This document shows, piece by piece, positions 1-8,689 of a stretch of DNA of 64,000 nt. Below the pieces are notes generated by a model. It saw only the letters and a program-made list of their open reading frames with translations. It did not search any database and was not told the DNA's origin. The stretch's first letter is position 1; every line of letters begins with the position of its first letter. The translations under genes and the position numbers were made by a program. The DNA lies in the NCBI RefSeq assembly GCF_006065315.1, contig NZ_CP040749.1, forward strand, positions 992,001-1,056,000, in the 5' to 3' direction. This DNA is from Aureibaculum algae. Lineage in GTDB: Bacteria; Bacteroidota; Bacteroidia; Flavobacteriales; Flavobacteriaceae.

Positions 1-285
1 GTTGCTATTTCTGATCGATTTGTAGAAGATGGTTCGTATACAAGGTTAAAAAATATATCTTTAGGCTATACTTTACCAGAAAACGTATTTGGAGAAAAAT
101 TATTCTCTTCATTTAGAATTTATGTAAGTGGACAAAATTTAATTACATTATCTGACTATTCAGGTTTGGATCCAGAAATTGGAAATTCTACAGTGCTAAC
201 GAATTCGGCATTCGAAACAGGAATTGATAGAGGTAATTATCCTCAACCTAAAACATTTTTGTTGGGTTTACAAGTTACATTTTAA
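1..285 (+). CDS. SusC-like TonB-dependent outer-membrane transporter, C-terminal end only
   Basis: The window opens inside a reading frame whose 94 visible residues match the last beta-strands of SusC/RagA proteins: a '...LPENVFGEKLFSSFRIYVSG' stretch, then 'QNLITLSDYSGLDPEIG', then a closing 'TFLLGLQVTF'. The second SusC in this window ends with the same pattern and also closes on phenylalanine, as outer-membrane barrels do. The start lies outside the window. It is followed after 18 bases by a SusD gene, the usual pair that imports oligosaccharides across the outer membrane using TonB energy. Downstream genes suggest a xylan-derived ligand; that is inference from context. Confidence 0.93.
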   Translation, partial: VAISDRFVEDGSYTRLKNISLGYTLPENVFGEKLFSSFRIYVSGQNLITLSDYSGLDPEIGNSTVLTNSAFETGIDRGNYPQPKTFLLGLQVTF

Positions 286-303
286 TAAATAAAAATATAA
301 ATT

Positions 304-1788
304 ATGAAAAAATATAAATTAATCTTTACAATTTTCACTATGCTATTGCTTGTAAATGCATGTAGTGAAAAAGATTTGGAGTTAACAAATCCAAATCAAT
401 TGTCACCTGACACCTTCTTTAAGAATGAGGCACAGGTTCAATCTGCGGTAAATGCTGTATATGCAAACTTTCAAACGCATGGTATGTATTCTAGAGGAAT
501 GTTTTTTTCTTCCGATAATATGTCACATGAAAATGCGGGTAATCCACAATTGGAAGCAGATAAAAAACAATATCTAGATTTTTCTTTTGATTCTAGTCAC
601 GGGCTGAATAAGGCCTTTTGGGATAGTTGTTTCAGGGGAGTGAATAAAGCAAATTTTGTAATAGAAAATAAAGAAGCGATAGATGTCATACCAGAAGGTT
701 TGATGAGTGCCACTACCAAAGCGAAATTTATTGGTGAAGCTAAATTCTTAAGAGGACTGTATTATTTTTGGTTAGTCGTTAGATATGGTGATGTTCCTTT
801 GATTACGGTAATTCCAGAGGCTCCAGTAGGCTTTCCGAAAAGTTCAGCAGATTTAGTGTATCAGCAAATAATAGACGATTTAAAAGATGCCCAAAACACA
901 TTGCTTGACAAAGGAGATGAAGATAATGGTAGAGCTAATAAAGGAGCTGCTACAGCATTATTAGGTAAAGTGTATTTATATAGAGGTGAGCATGCTTTAG
1001 CATTAGCTGAATTTAATAAATTGTCAGGTTATGCCTTAGAGGCAAACTTTTTTGATAATTTTAAGGAAGAAACAGAGCATGGCGTTGAGTCTATTTTTGA
1101 AATTGAATATGATGATGATTTAGGGTTCTCTGCACAATGGAATTCTGATGTTTCTGGAGCTGGTCCAAATGAAGCTACTTTTAGAGGTCAAGAATACGGT
1201 TGTTTAGATTGGTTTAACGTGTATCCTTCAGATGATTTGTTAGATGAATATGAGGCAAATGATACTAGATTTGGTGATACTTTTTACTCTGTTGGTGATT
1301 CTTATAAAGCTGGAGAGTTGACAATTACTACATCAAATTTAACTGTTGGAACAGATGTTCGAAGAGCGGGTTGGAAAAAGTATCAAAATTATTATAAAGA
1401 TGCTGCTGAAGATCAAACTTCAGGTATAAACTTTAAATACTTAAGATATGCAGATGTGTTATTAATGATGGCTGAGTGTGAAAATGAAGTGGGAACGCAA
1501 TCAGATGCAGTGGGTTATATTAATAGAGTAAGACTAAGAGCTGGTTTAACGGGGTTAGCAACAACCTTAACTAAAGACCAAGTTTTTGATGCAATTGTTC
1601 ATGAACGTAAGGTAGAGTTAGCAGGTGAACAAGTTCGTTTTAATGATATTATCAGATGGGGTAATGCATCTACTGAATTAGTAGGAACCAATTTTCAAGC
1701 AGGTAAGCATGAATTAATGCCAATACCAGATGCGGAGATTAGCTCAAATGAAAACATCAATGCTGAAGATCAAAACCCTGGTTATTAA
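304..1788 (+). CDS. SusD/RagB-family surface glycan-binding lipoprotein
   Basis: 494 residues, normal for SusD. The N-terminus is a lipoprotein signal with the acylated Cys at residue 20 (LLLVNAC), followed by S-E-K-D-L-E, an acidic stretch of the kind linked to surface export of Bacteroidota lipoproteins. Typical SusD features follow: 'LTNPNQLSPDTFFKNEAQVQ' near the N-terminus, the TPR-like segment 'AKFLRGLYYFWLVVRYGDVPL', and the C-terminal 'IVHERKVELAGEQVRFNDIIRWG'. It caps the SusC partner encoded just upstream and captures oligosaccharides for it. A strong hairpin terminator follows, so the downstream enzymes are probably read less than susCD or from their own promoter. The substrate (xylan) is inferred from neighbours. 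Confidence 0.95.
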   Translation: MKKYKLIFTIFTMLLLVNACSEKDLELTNPNQLSPDTFFKNEAQVQSAVNAVYANFQTHGMYSRGMFFSSDNMSHENAGNPQLEADKKQYLDFSFDSSHGLNKAFWDSCFRGVNKANFVIENKEAIDVIPEGLMSATTKAKFIGEAKFLRGLYYFWLVVRYGDVPLITVIPEAPVGFPKSSADLVYQQIIDDLKDAQNTLLDKGDEDNGRANKGAATALLGKVYLYRGEHALALAEFNKLSGYALEANFFDNFKEETEHGVESIFEIEYDDDLGFSAQWNSDVSGAGPNEATFRGQEYGCLDWFNVYPSDDLLDEYEANDTRFGDTFYSVGDSYKAGELTITTSNLTVGTDVRRAGWKKYQNYYKDAAEDQTSGINFKYLRYADVLLMMAECENEVGTQSDAVGYINRVRLRAGLTGLATTLTKDQVFDAIVHERKVELAGEQVRFNDIIRWGNASTELVGTNFQAGKHELMPIPDAEISSNENINAEDQNPGY

Positions 1789-1821
1789 TATTTAAAAAAA
1801 AATATTATTTGAGTTAGTTTG

Positions 1822-1855
1822 AAAACAGCGTATTAATATTTAATACGCTGTTTTT
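1822..1855 (+). terminator. Rho-independent terminator after susCD
   Basis: A perfect 15-bp inverted repeat: AAAACAGCGTATTAA at 1822-1836 and its complement at 1840-1854, with a 3-base loop (1837-1839) and T residues at the end of the right arm. It begins 33 bases after the SusD stop codon. It should end or attenuate susCD transcription before the lipoprotein gene that starts at 2086. Confidence 0.85.
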
Positions 1856-1859
1856 ATTT

Positions 1860-2085
1860 TACGGTATTAAAAATTCTAGTGTTACTTTATAATGTTAATA
1901 TTTTTTAGATGAGAAATTGGCTTTGTATTCAAAGTGATATTCATTCTCTTAACTAAATATATTCAATCTAAATTACCAATAAAAACAGTAAAAAAGGACC
2001 CTTTTTTAGTTCATAATAAGGCAACATTATTTATCTTTAATGCAAAATTTATTCAAAAAAAAGTATAATATTTATAATTGTTAGA
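1860..2085 (+). promoter_or_regulatory. Leader region of the xylan enzyme operon (possible promoter)
   Basis: This non-coding stretch lies between the terminator and the ATG at 2086. The best -7-like element is TATCTTTA at 2032-2039, one base off the Bacteroidota TAnnTTTG consensus, with no convincing -33 TTTG at the expected distance. A promoter is expected here because of the terminator upstream, but the sequence match is weak. I see no inverted repeat of the kind found at 37557 or 47911. Confidence 0.3.
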
Positions 2086-5000
2086 ATGATTAATAAAATT
2101 AAAATATTCGTAGGTTTCTTTGGTTTGCTACTATTATTAAATTGCACAGAGTCAAAGAAAACAAGTCAAGAAAAAATGTTTACCAGTTTAAGTGAATCGG
2201 ATACTGGAATAAACTTTGCCAACAATTTGACAGAAAATGATTCTTTAAATTATTTTTCCTATTCCTATTTGTATATGGGAGGTGGTGTAGCCGCAGGAGA
2301 CATCAATAATGATGGTTTAATAGATATTTATTTTACAGGTAATCAAGTCTCAAATAAATTGTATTTAAACAAAGGAGATTTAAAATTTGAAGACATAACA
2401 GAAAAGGCTGGTGTAGCAGGAGATGAACGATGGTATACAGGGGTAACCATGGGAGATATTAATGGCGACGGATTCTTGGATCTTTACTGTTCTGTAGGAG
2501 GTAAATTTGCTCCTAAAAACAATCAATTATTTATAAATAATCAAGACGGAACTTTTACGGAGATGGCAGAAGCATATCACTTGGATGATATAGGAAATGG
2601 TGTGCAGGCAACTTTCTTAGATTATGATAGGGATGGAGATTTAGATTTATATGTAGCCAATTACCCTCCAACTTTATTTACTTCGCCAACATTTGTTTAT
2701 GCATATAAGATGAATAATGTGCATGACATTGAGTCCAATCATTTATTCAGAAATGACGGCGAAACCTTCACTGATGTAACAGAGGCAGCTGGTTTAAAAG
2801 CTTTTGGTCTTAGTTTAAGTGCTACGGTAGGCGATTTAAATAATGATGGTTGGCCAGATCTATACGTTTCGCAAGATTTTAATTCACCAGATTTTATGTA
2901 CCTCAATCAACAAGATGGTACTTTTAAAGAAGTGTTAAAAGAGGCTACTGCTCATACTGCATTTTATGGTATGGGGTCTGACATAGCTGATTTTAATAAT
3001 GATGGCAATCTTGATATTTTTCAAAATGATATGGATGCCAATAGTAATAAAAGACAGAAAGCGAATATGGCAAGTATGAATCCGCAACTTTTTTGGGATG
3101 TAGTAAATGCTGGTTTTCATTATCAATATATGCAAAATTGTCTTCAAGTAAATTCAGGTGTTTTTAACGATGGTGTGCCTTACTTTTCAAATATATCAAG
3201 ACTAGCAGGAGTTTCTTCTACGGACTGGAGCTGGGGGCCTTTATTTGCTGATTTTGACAATGATGGTTTCAAAGATTTATTCATTTCTAATGGAACAAGA
3301 AGAGAAATTAATAATAATGATTACTTCAACCGGTTAAAAAAGGTGAAAGTTGAACAAGATACCATGTTGAAATTAAGTTTGGAAATTCCTTCTGAAAAAA
3401 TTGATAACTTTATGTTGAGAAATACAGGAGATATGAAGTTTGAAAGAAAGAATGAAGATTGGGGTATTGAATTTAAAGGTTTTTCGAATGGAGTTGTATA
3501 TGCAGATTTAGACAATGATGGAGATTTAGAGGTAGTAACTAATAATATTGATGATAAAGCTTCGGTTTTTAAGAATAATAATGCCAAGGCAAATAACTAC
3601 ATTACTGTAAAATTTGAAGATGAGTCTAAAAATAAATTAGGAATTGGGAACAGAGTGTATTTGAAAACTGGAGAAAATACACAATTGCAAGAACTTACAT
3701 TGTCGAGAGGGTTTCAATCTTCAGTAGCTCCAGAATTACATTTTGGAATTGGTAAAGCAGAAAAAATTGATGAATTAAAAGTGGTTTGGACAGATGGAAA
3801 AGTACAAGTTGTAAATAATCCAACCATCAACAAAACAATAATTCTAAAGCATAGTGATGCTTCCGAAGAAAAGGTAGAAGTCTCAACGAGTGATAAATTA
3901 TTTATGACAGATACTAGTAATCTATTTCCTTCTTATAAACATGAAGAAAATATCAATGATGATTTTGAAAATCAAGTCTTATTACCACATAAAATGTCAA
4001 CTTTTGGTCCTGCTCTAGCTGTAGGCGATTTAAATAATGACAACTTAGAAGATTATTACATTGGTGCTTCTAAAGGTAAAAAGGGAGCTATTTTCTTGCA
4101 AAATGAAAATGGATTTAAAGAATCGACTCTTGATTTTGATGAGAATAGTGAAGATCTTGGAGCCACAATTTTTGATGCTGATGGAGATGGTGATAATGAT
4201 TTGTATGTAGTCAGTGGAGGCTATGAGTATAAAACTGATTCAAAAAATCTACAAGACAGATTGTATTTAAATGATGGGAAAGGAAATTTCACCAAAGCAA
4301 ATGAAGGCACCTTGCCCAAAATGATTACAAGTGGTTCTAAAGTATATCATGCAGATTTTGATGCTGATGGTAAAGAAGATGTGTTGGTTTTAGGTCGTCA
4401 AACTCCTGGAAATTATCCGTTACCTGCAAGTAGTTATTTACTGAAAAATAATAGTAAAAATGGAATTGCAAAGTTCGATGTGTTTACTGAAATGATGCCA
4501 AAGGAATTTACCGATTTGGGTATGGCCACTAGTGCTGTTATTACAGATTATAATAATGATAAGATGTTAGATATCATCGTTGTTGGTGAATGGATGCCAA
4601 TTCGTGTATTTAAAAATACCAAAACAGGATTTAGTGATGTCTCTGAAGAGCTTGGGCTTACTGTAGATACCACGGGTTGGTGGTGGAGTATCAATCAAGG
4701 CGATTTTGATAATGATGGTGATATGGATTATATCCTAGGAAATAATGGCTTAAATTATAAATACAAAGCTAATGAAAATGAAACCTTTGATATTTTTGTT
4801 AATGATTTTGATAAAAATAATAAAAGTGATATTGTACTAAGTTATTATAATGGAGGGAAACAATATCCCGTAAGAGGACGTGGTTGTTCTTCACAGCAAA
4901 TACCATCAATAAAGAAGAAATTCGAAAATTATGAAACATTTTCGGAAGCCACTTTGGTCGACATCTATTCAGAGAAAGCATTAAATGCTTCTTTACATTA

Positions 5001-5379
5001 TCAAGTAAAATCATTTGCTAGTATTTATCTCGAAAATCAAGGAGACAAATTTGTGATTCACCAACTTCCCGTAGAAGCTCAAGTGTCAAGTGTTAATAAA
5101 GTTTTAATTGACGATTTTGATAAAGATGGGGCATTAGATGTTTTATTAGCGGGTAATCTTCATATGTCTGAAGTAGAAACACCTCGTAACGATGCTAGTT
5201 ATGGTATGTATTTAAAAGGAAATAATAAAGGATCATTTGAAGCTATTCCAGCCTCTGAAAGTGGCTTTTTTATGCCTGGAGATGTAAAAGACATCCAAAC
5301 AATTAAAGTGAAAGGTGATAATTACATTATTTCGGTGAAAAATGATGACTATGTGCAGTATGTAAAGCAAAATAAGTAA
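2086..5379 (+). CDS. FG-GAP/VCBS-repeat lipoprotein with ASPIC/UnbV domain
   Basis: 1097 residues. A lipoprotein signal peptide ends at Cys20 (LLLLNC). The rest is two blocks of FG-GAP/VCBS propeller repeats with Ca-binding D-x-N/D-x-D-G loops. The first block includes GDINNDGLID near residue 71, GDINGDGFLD, DYDRDGDLD, DLNNDGWPD, DFNNDGNLD, DFDNDGFKD and DLDNDGDLE. An ASPIC/UnbV segment (about residues 500-575, with 'ELTLSRGFQSSVAPELHFGIG') separates it from the second block (DLNNDNLED, DADGDGDND, DFDADGKED, DFDNDGDMD, DFDKDGALD). The architecture resembles CRTAC1-like proteins. No enzyme motif is visible. It precedes the GH10 gene by one base, so it belongs to the xylan operon, where a surface binding or adhesion role is plausible but unproven. 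Confidence 0.85.
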   Translation: MINKIKIFVGFFGLLLLLNCTESKKTSQEKMFTSLSESDTGINFANNLTENDSLNYFSYSYLYMGGGVAAGDINNDGLIDIYFTGNQVSNKLYLNKGDLKFEDITEKAGVAGDERWYTGVTMGDINGDGFLDLYCSVGGKFAPKNNQLFINNQDGTFTEMAEAYHLDDIGNGVQATFLDYDRDGDLDLYVANYPPTLFTSPTFVYAYKMNNVHDIESNHLFRNDGETFTDVTEAAGLKAFGLSLSATVGDLNNDGWPDLYVSQDFNSPDFMYLNQQDGTFKEVLKEATAHTAFYGMGSDIADFNNDGNLDIFQNDMDANSNKRQKANMASMNPQLFWDVVNAGFHYQYMQNCLQVNSGVFNDGVPYFSNISRLAGVSSTDWSWGPLFADFDNDGFKDLFISNGTRREINNNDYFNRLKKVKVEQDTMLKLSLEIPSEKIDNFMLRNTGDMKFERKNEDWGIEFKGFSNGVVYADLDNDGDLEVVTNNIDDKASVFKNNNAKANNYITVKFEDESKNKLGIGNRVYLKTGENTQLQELTLSRGFQSSVAPELHFGIGKAEKIDELKVVWTDGKVQVVNNPTINKTIILKHSDASEEKVEVSTSDKLFMTDTSNLFPSYKHEENINDDFENQVLLPHKMSTFGPALAVGDLNNDNLEDYYIGASKGKKGAIFLQNENGFKESTLDFDENSEDLGATIFDADGDGDNDLYVVSGGYEYKTDSKNLQDRLYLNDGKGNFTKANEGTLPKMITSGSKVYHADFDADGKEDVLVLGRQTPGNYPLPASSYLLKNNSKNGIAKFDVFTEMMPKEFTDLGMATSAVITDYNNDKMLDIIVVGEWMPIRVFKNTKTGFSDVSEELGLTVDTTGWWWSINQGDFDNDGDMDYILGNNGLNYKYKANENETFDIFVNDFDKNNKSDIVLSYYNGGKQYPVRGRGCSSQQIPSIKKKFENYETFSEATLVDIYSEKALNASLHYQVKSFASIYLENQGDKFVIHQLPVEAQVSSVNKVLIDDFDKDGALDVLLAGNLHMSEVETPRNDASYGMYLKGNNKGSFEAIPASESGFFMPGDVKDIQTIKVKGDNYIISVKNDDYVQYVKQNK

Positions 5380-5380
5380 A

Positions 5381-6472
5381 ATGATGATTTTAAAAAAAGA
5401 ATATAATTTAGTTTTAAAGTTGTCCATTATTTTGTTACTCGTAACAGGTTGCAAGGAATCTGAACCGTCACAAGTGGGTTTGAAAGATGCTGCAAATTTT
5501 CCAATTGGTACCGCTGTTCGTATCAGAACTTTACTGTCTGATTCAGAACTGCAAGTGTTAGAAAAGGCCAATTTTAATAGTATCACTGCAACTAGTGATA
5601 TGAAAATGCAGCAAATTCTTCCAAAAGAGGGAGCTTATCATTGGTCTAGAATTGATAGTATTTTAAATTATGCAGAAAAGAACGAGCAACGACTTTTTGG
5701 GCACAATTTAATTTGGCATAGCTCAACGCCAAAATGGGTTGTTGAAAAGGCAGCGAAAGACAGTTTGTGGTTAGCTGAATTTATGAAAGAATATATTCAT
5801 AAATATGTGGGCAGATATAAGGGTAAAGTCCATGGATGGGATGTGGTAAACGAAGGGTTAGAAACTAAAGGTGGAGCTTATAGAGAAACGATCTGGTATA
5901 AAGCGATGGGTAAAGATTATATAGCGAAGGCTTTCACATATGCTCATGAAGCAGATCCTGATGCTGTATTATTCTATAATGATTTTAATATTGAACGTGA
6001 CACTGCTAAATTAAATGGAACACTTCGCATGGTGGAAGAATTAAAGGCACAGGGTGTTCCAATTTCTGGAATTGGATTTCAAATGCATATACGAATGGAC
6101 ATTCCTGATGAAACAATAGCAAATGCCTTAAAAAAAGCCGCAGCTACAGGTTTGCAAATACATTTATCAGAAGTAGATATTATTTTTAATACTCATGACG
6201 ATTCTAGATTAGGTGGTGTTCAATTATATGATGAGCTCACTGATGAGATGAAAGAAGCTCAAGCAGAAAAATATAAGAACCTCGCCAAAATGTATCGAAC
6301 AATTGTTCCTGAAGAACAACAATACGGAATTACTTTTTGGGATTTTACAGATAGAGATACATGGATTAATGGTTTTTTTAATATGAACGATTGGCCATGT
6401 GTTTTTGATGAAAATTTAAAGAAAAAACCTGCTTACTTTGGATTTTTAGAAGGCTTGAAAGAAAAAAACTAA
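5381..6472 (+). CDS. GH10 endo-1,4-beta-xylanase, lipoprotein
   Basis: 363 residues. The lipobox Cys is at residue 24 (LLVTGC), followed by K-E-S-E, suggesting outer-membrane anchoring. The GH10 TIM barrel is clear: 'GHNLIWHSSTPKWV', the acid/base Glu158 in WDVVNEGLE, and the nucleophile Glu264 in HLSEVDI; 'YGITFWDFTDRDTW' follows near the C-terminus. It hydrolyses internal beta-1,4-xylosidic bonds. The start follows the upstream stop by one base (TAA-A-ATG), and a second ATG lies directly after the first, so either could serve. With GH67 next door the likely substrate is glucuronoxylan. It differs from the second GH10 at 22265, whose operon looks devoted to import and intracellular breakdown. 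Confidence 0.95.
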   Translation: MMILKKEYNLVLKLSIILLLVTGCKESEPSQVGLKDAANFPIGTAVRIRTLLSDSELQVLEKANFNSITATSDMKMQQILPKEGAYHWSRIDSILNYAEKNEQRLFGHNLIWHSSTPKWVVEKAAKDSLWLAEFMKEYIHKYVGRYKGKVHGWDVVNEGLETKGGAYRETIWYKAMGKDYIAKAFTYAHEADPDAVLFYNDFNIERDTAKLNGTLRMVEELKAQGVPISGIGFQMHIRMDIPDETIANALKKAAATGLQIHLSEVDIIFNTHDDSRLGGVQLYDELTDEMKEAQAEKYKNLAKMYRTIVPEEQQYGITFWDFTDRDTWINGFFNMNDWPCVFDENLKKKPAYFGFLEGLKEKN

Positions 6473-6494
6473 CGGACATTTAAACATAATTAAT

Positions 6495-8669
6495 ATGACA
6501 AATTCAGTAAGAAGCTTATTGATATTTCTTTGTGTCTTTTTTAGTTTAAAAAGTTATAGTGATAATGGGTATGATCTTTGGCTCAAATATCAAAAAATTG
6601 AAAATAAAGCGTTACTGAATACGTATAAAAACACATTAAATTCAATTTCATTTACTGGTAATACAGCAACATTAAATGCAGCTAAAGAAGAAATAGTTAG
6701 AGGCCTAAGTGGTTTGTTAAATCATGAGTATACTATCTCAAAAGCTGTTGCATCTACGAATGCTTTAATTATTGCAACTAAAGAGCATATTGATAGCCAA
6801 TTTACCGAGCAATTAAAAAACGATTTTACACAATTAAAAAAAAATGGCTTTATCATTAAGTCAATTACTAAAAAGAATCGCAAGTATACCATCATTACTT
6901 CAAATGATGAGCTAGGTGTCTTATATGGTGTGTTTAATTTTTTAAGATTAATTCAGACCCATAAATCAATTAATGACTTACATATTGTTGATGCTCCAAC
7001 TATTGATATCAGATTACTAAACCATTGGGATAATTTGGACAGAACCGTAGAGCGAGGCTATGCAGGGGAATCCATTTGGAATTGGCACAAATTACCTGAT
7101 TTTATAGATCAGCGTTATATTGATTATGCTCGAGCCAATGCTTCTATCGGTATTAATGGTACTGTTCTAACGAATGTAAATTCAAATGCATTAATACTTA
7201 CTCCACAATATATGGAAAAAGTTACAGCCTTAGCAAATGTATTTAGACCGTATGGTATTAAAGTTTATTTAACGGCACGTTTTTCTGCACCCATTGAGAT
7301 TGGTGGGTTGTCTACGGCTGATCCTTTACATAAAGAAGTTCAACAATGGTGGAACGATAAAGCGAAAGAGATCTATTCGCAAATTCCAGATTTTGGTGGC
7401 TTTTTGGTTAAAGCAAATTCTGAAGGTCAACCTGGACCTCAAAATTATGGTAGAAATCATGTTGATGGTGCAAAAATGTTAGCAACAGCCGTTGCACCTT
7501 ATGGTGGAATTGTAATGTGGCGAGCCTTTGTATATTCAGAGCACGATACTGATGATAGAGCAAAACAGGCATATACAGAGTTTGTGCCTTTTGATGGTCA
7601 ATTTCCGGATAATGTAATTATTCAAGTGAAAAACGGAGCTATTGATTTTCAACCTCGTGAACCATTTCACCCTATGTTTGGTGCAATGCCTAAAACGAAT
7701 GTGATGATGGAGTTTCAAATTACTCAAGAATATCTTGGCTTTAGTACACATCTTGTTTTTTTACCTAAATTATACCAAGAAGTCTTGTCTTCAGACACCT
7801 ATGTTAAAGGAAAAGGAACAACCGTTGCCAACGTTATAGACGGCTCTTTACATACTAAAAAGATTACGGCTATGGCTGGCGTGGCTAATATTGGTTCCGA
7901 TTTTAACTGGACTGGACATCCATTTGCACAGGCTAATTGGTATGGTTTTGGTCGGTTAGCATGGAATCCGCACTTGTCTGCAAAAGAGATAGCTGATGAA
8001 TGGTTAAGAAGTACATTTTCAAATAAAGATGAATTTGTGGAACCAATGACCGATTTATTAATAAACTCTAGAGAAACCGTAGTCAACTATATGACACCAC
8101 TTGGTTTACACCATATCATGGATACAAATCATCATTATGGTCCTGGGCCTTGGGTTAGTAATCTTTCAAGACCAGAATGGAACCCTGTTTATTACCATAA
8201 AGCGGATAGTTTAGGTATTGGTTTTAATAGGTCTACGGACGGTAGTAATGCGGTTAGTCAATATTCAAAAGAGCTTAAAACTATTTATAATAATCTAGAA
8301 AGCTGCCCTGAAGAGCTGTTACTTTGGTTTCATCATGTGCCATGGAATTATAAGTTGAAAAATGGAGACACCTTATGGAATAATATGGCTTTAACATATC
8401 AAAAAGGCGTAAATGAAGTTGCACAAATGGAGGCTACATGGAAAATGATGGAACCATACGTGGATAACCAACGGTTTCAGGAGGTGAATATGCTGTTAAA
8501 AATACAACTAAAAGAAGCCAATTGGTGGAAAAATGCTTGCATGCTTTATTTTCAGCAATATGCTAATTTACCTTTTCCAAATGGAATGGAAAAGCCTACA
8601 AAATCATTAAAATATTATCAATCATTAAAATTCCCCTTTGCTCCTGGTATACGCCCCCAATGGGATTAA
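6495..8669 (+). CDS. GH67 alpha-glucuronidase
   Basis: 724 residues, the usual GH67 length, with a signal peptide (MTNSVRSLLIFLCVFFSLKSYS). It removes 4-O-methyl-glucuronic acid from the non-reducing end of short xylo-oligosaccharides. Diagnostic motifs: 'NHWDNLDRTVERGYAG', the general acid Glu310 in VKANSEGQPGP, and the water-activating pair Asp384 (AIDFQPREP) and Glu412 (EFQITQEYLG). The spacing of these three residues matches that of the characterised enzymes (for example E292/D365/E393 in Cellvibrio GlcA67A, from memory). The signal peptide and lack of a lipobox suggest a periplasmic enzyme acting after SusCD import. It sits 22 bases after the GH10 gene and is best read as the same operon. 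Confidence 0.96.
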   Translation: MTNSVRSLLIFLCVFFSLKSYSDNGYDLWLKYQKIENKALLNTYKNTLNSISFTGNTATLNAAKEEIVRGLSGLLNHEYTISKAVASTNALIIATKEHIDSQFTEQLKNDFTQLKKNGFIIKSITKKNRKYTIITSNDELGVLYGVFNFLRLIQTHKSINDLHIVDAPTIDIRLLNHWDNLDRTVERGYAGESIWNWHKLPDFIDQRYIDYARANASIGINGTVLTNVNSNALILTPQYMEKVTALANVFRPYGIKVYLTARFSAPIEIGGLSTADPLHKEVQQWWNDKAKEIYSQIPDFGGFLVKANSEGQPGPQNYGRNHVDGAKMLATAVAPYGGIVMWRAFVYSEHDTDDRAKQAYTEFVPFDGQFPDNVIIQVKNGAIDFQPREPFHPMFGAMPKTNVMMEFQITQEYLGFSTHLVFLPKLYQEVLSSDTYVKGKGTTVANVIDGSLHTKKITAMAGVANIGSDFNWTGHPFAQANWYGFGRLAWNPHLSAKEIADEWLRSTFSNKDEFVEPMTDLLINSRETVVNYMTPLGLHHIMDTNHHYGPGPWVSNLSRPEWNPVYYHKADSLGIGFNRSTDGSNAVSQYSKELKTIYNNLESCPEELLLWFHHVPWNYKLKNGDTLWNNMALTYQKGVNEVAQMEATWKMMEPYVDNQRFQEVNMLLKIQLKEANWWKNACMLYFQQYANLPFPNGMEKPTKSLKYYQSLKFPFAPGIRPQWD

Positions 8670-8689
8670 TTTAGAATAGTATAAGTTAC

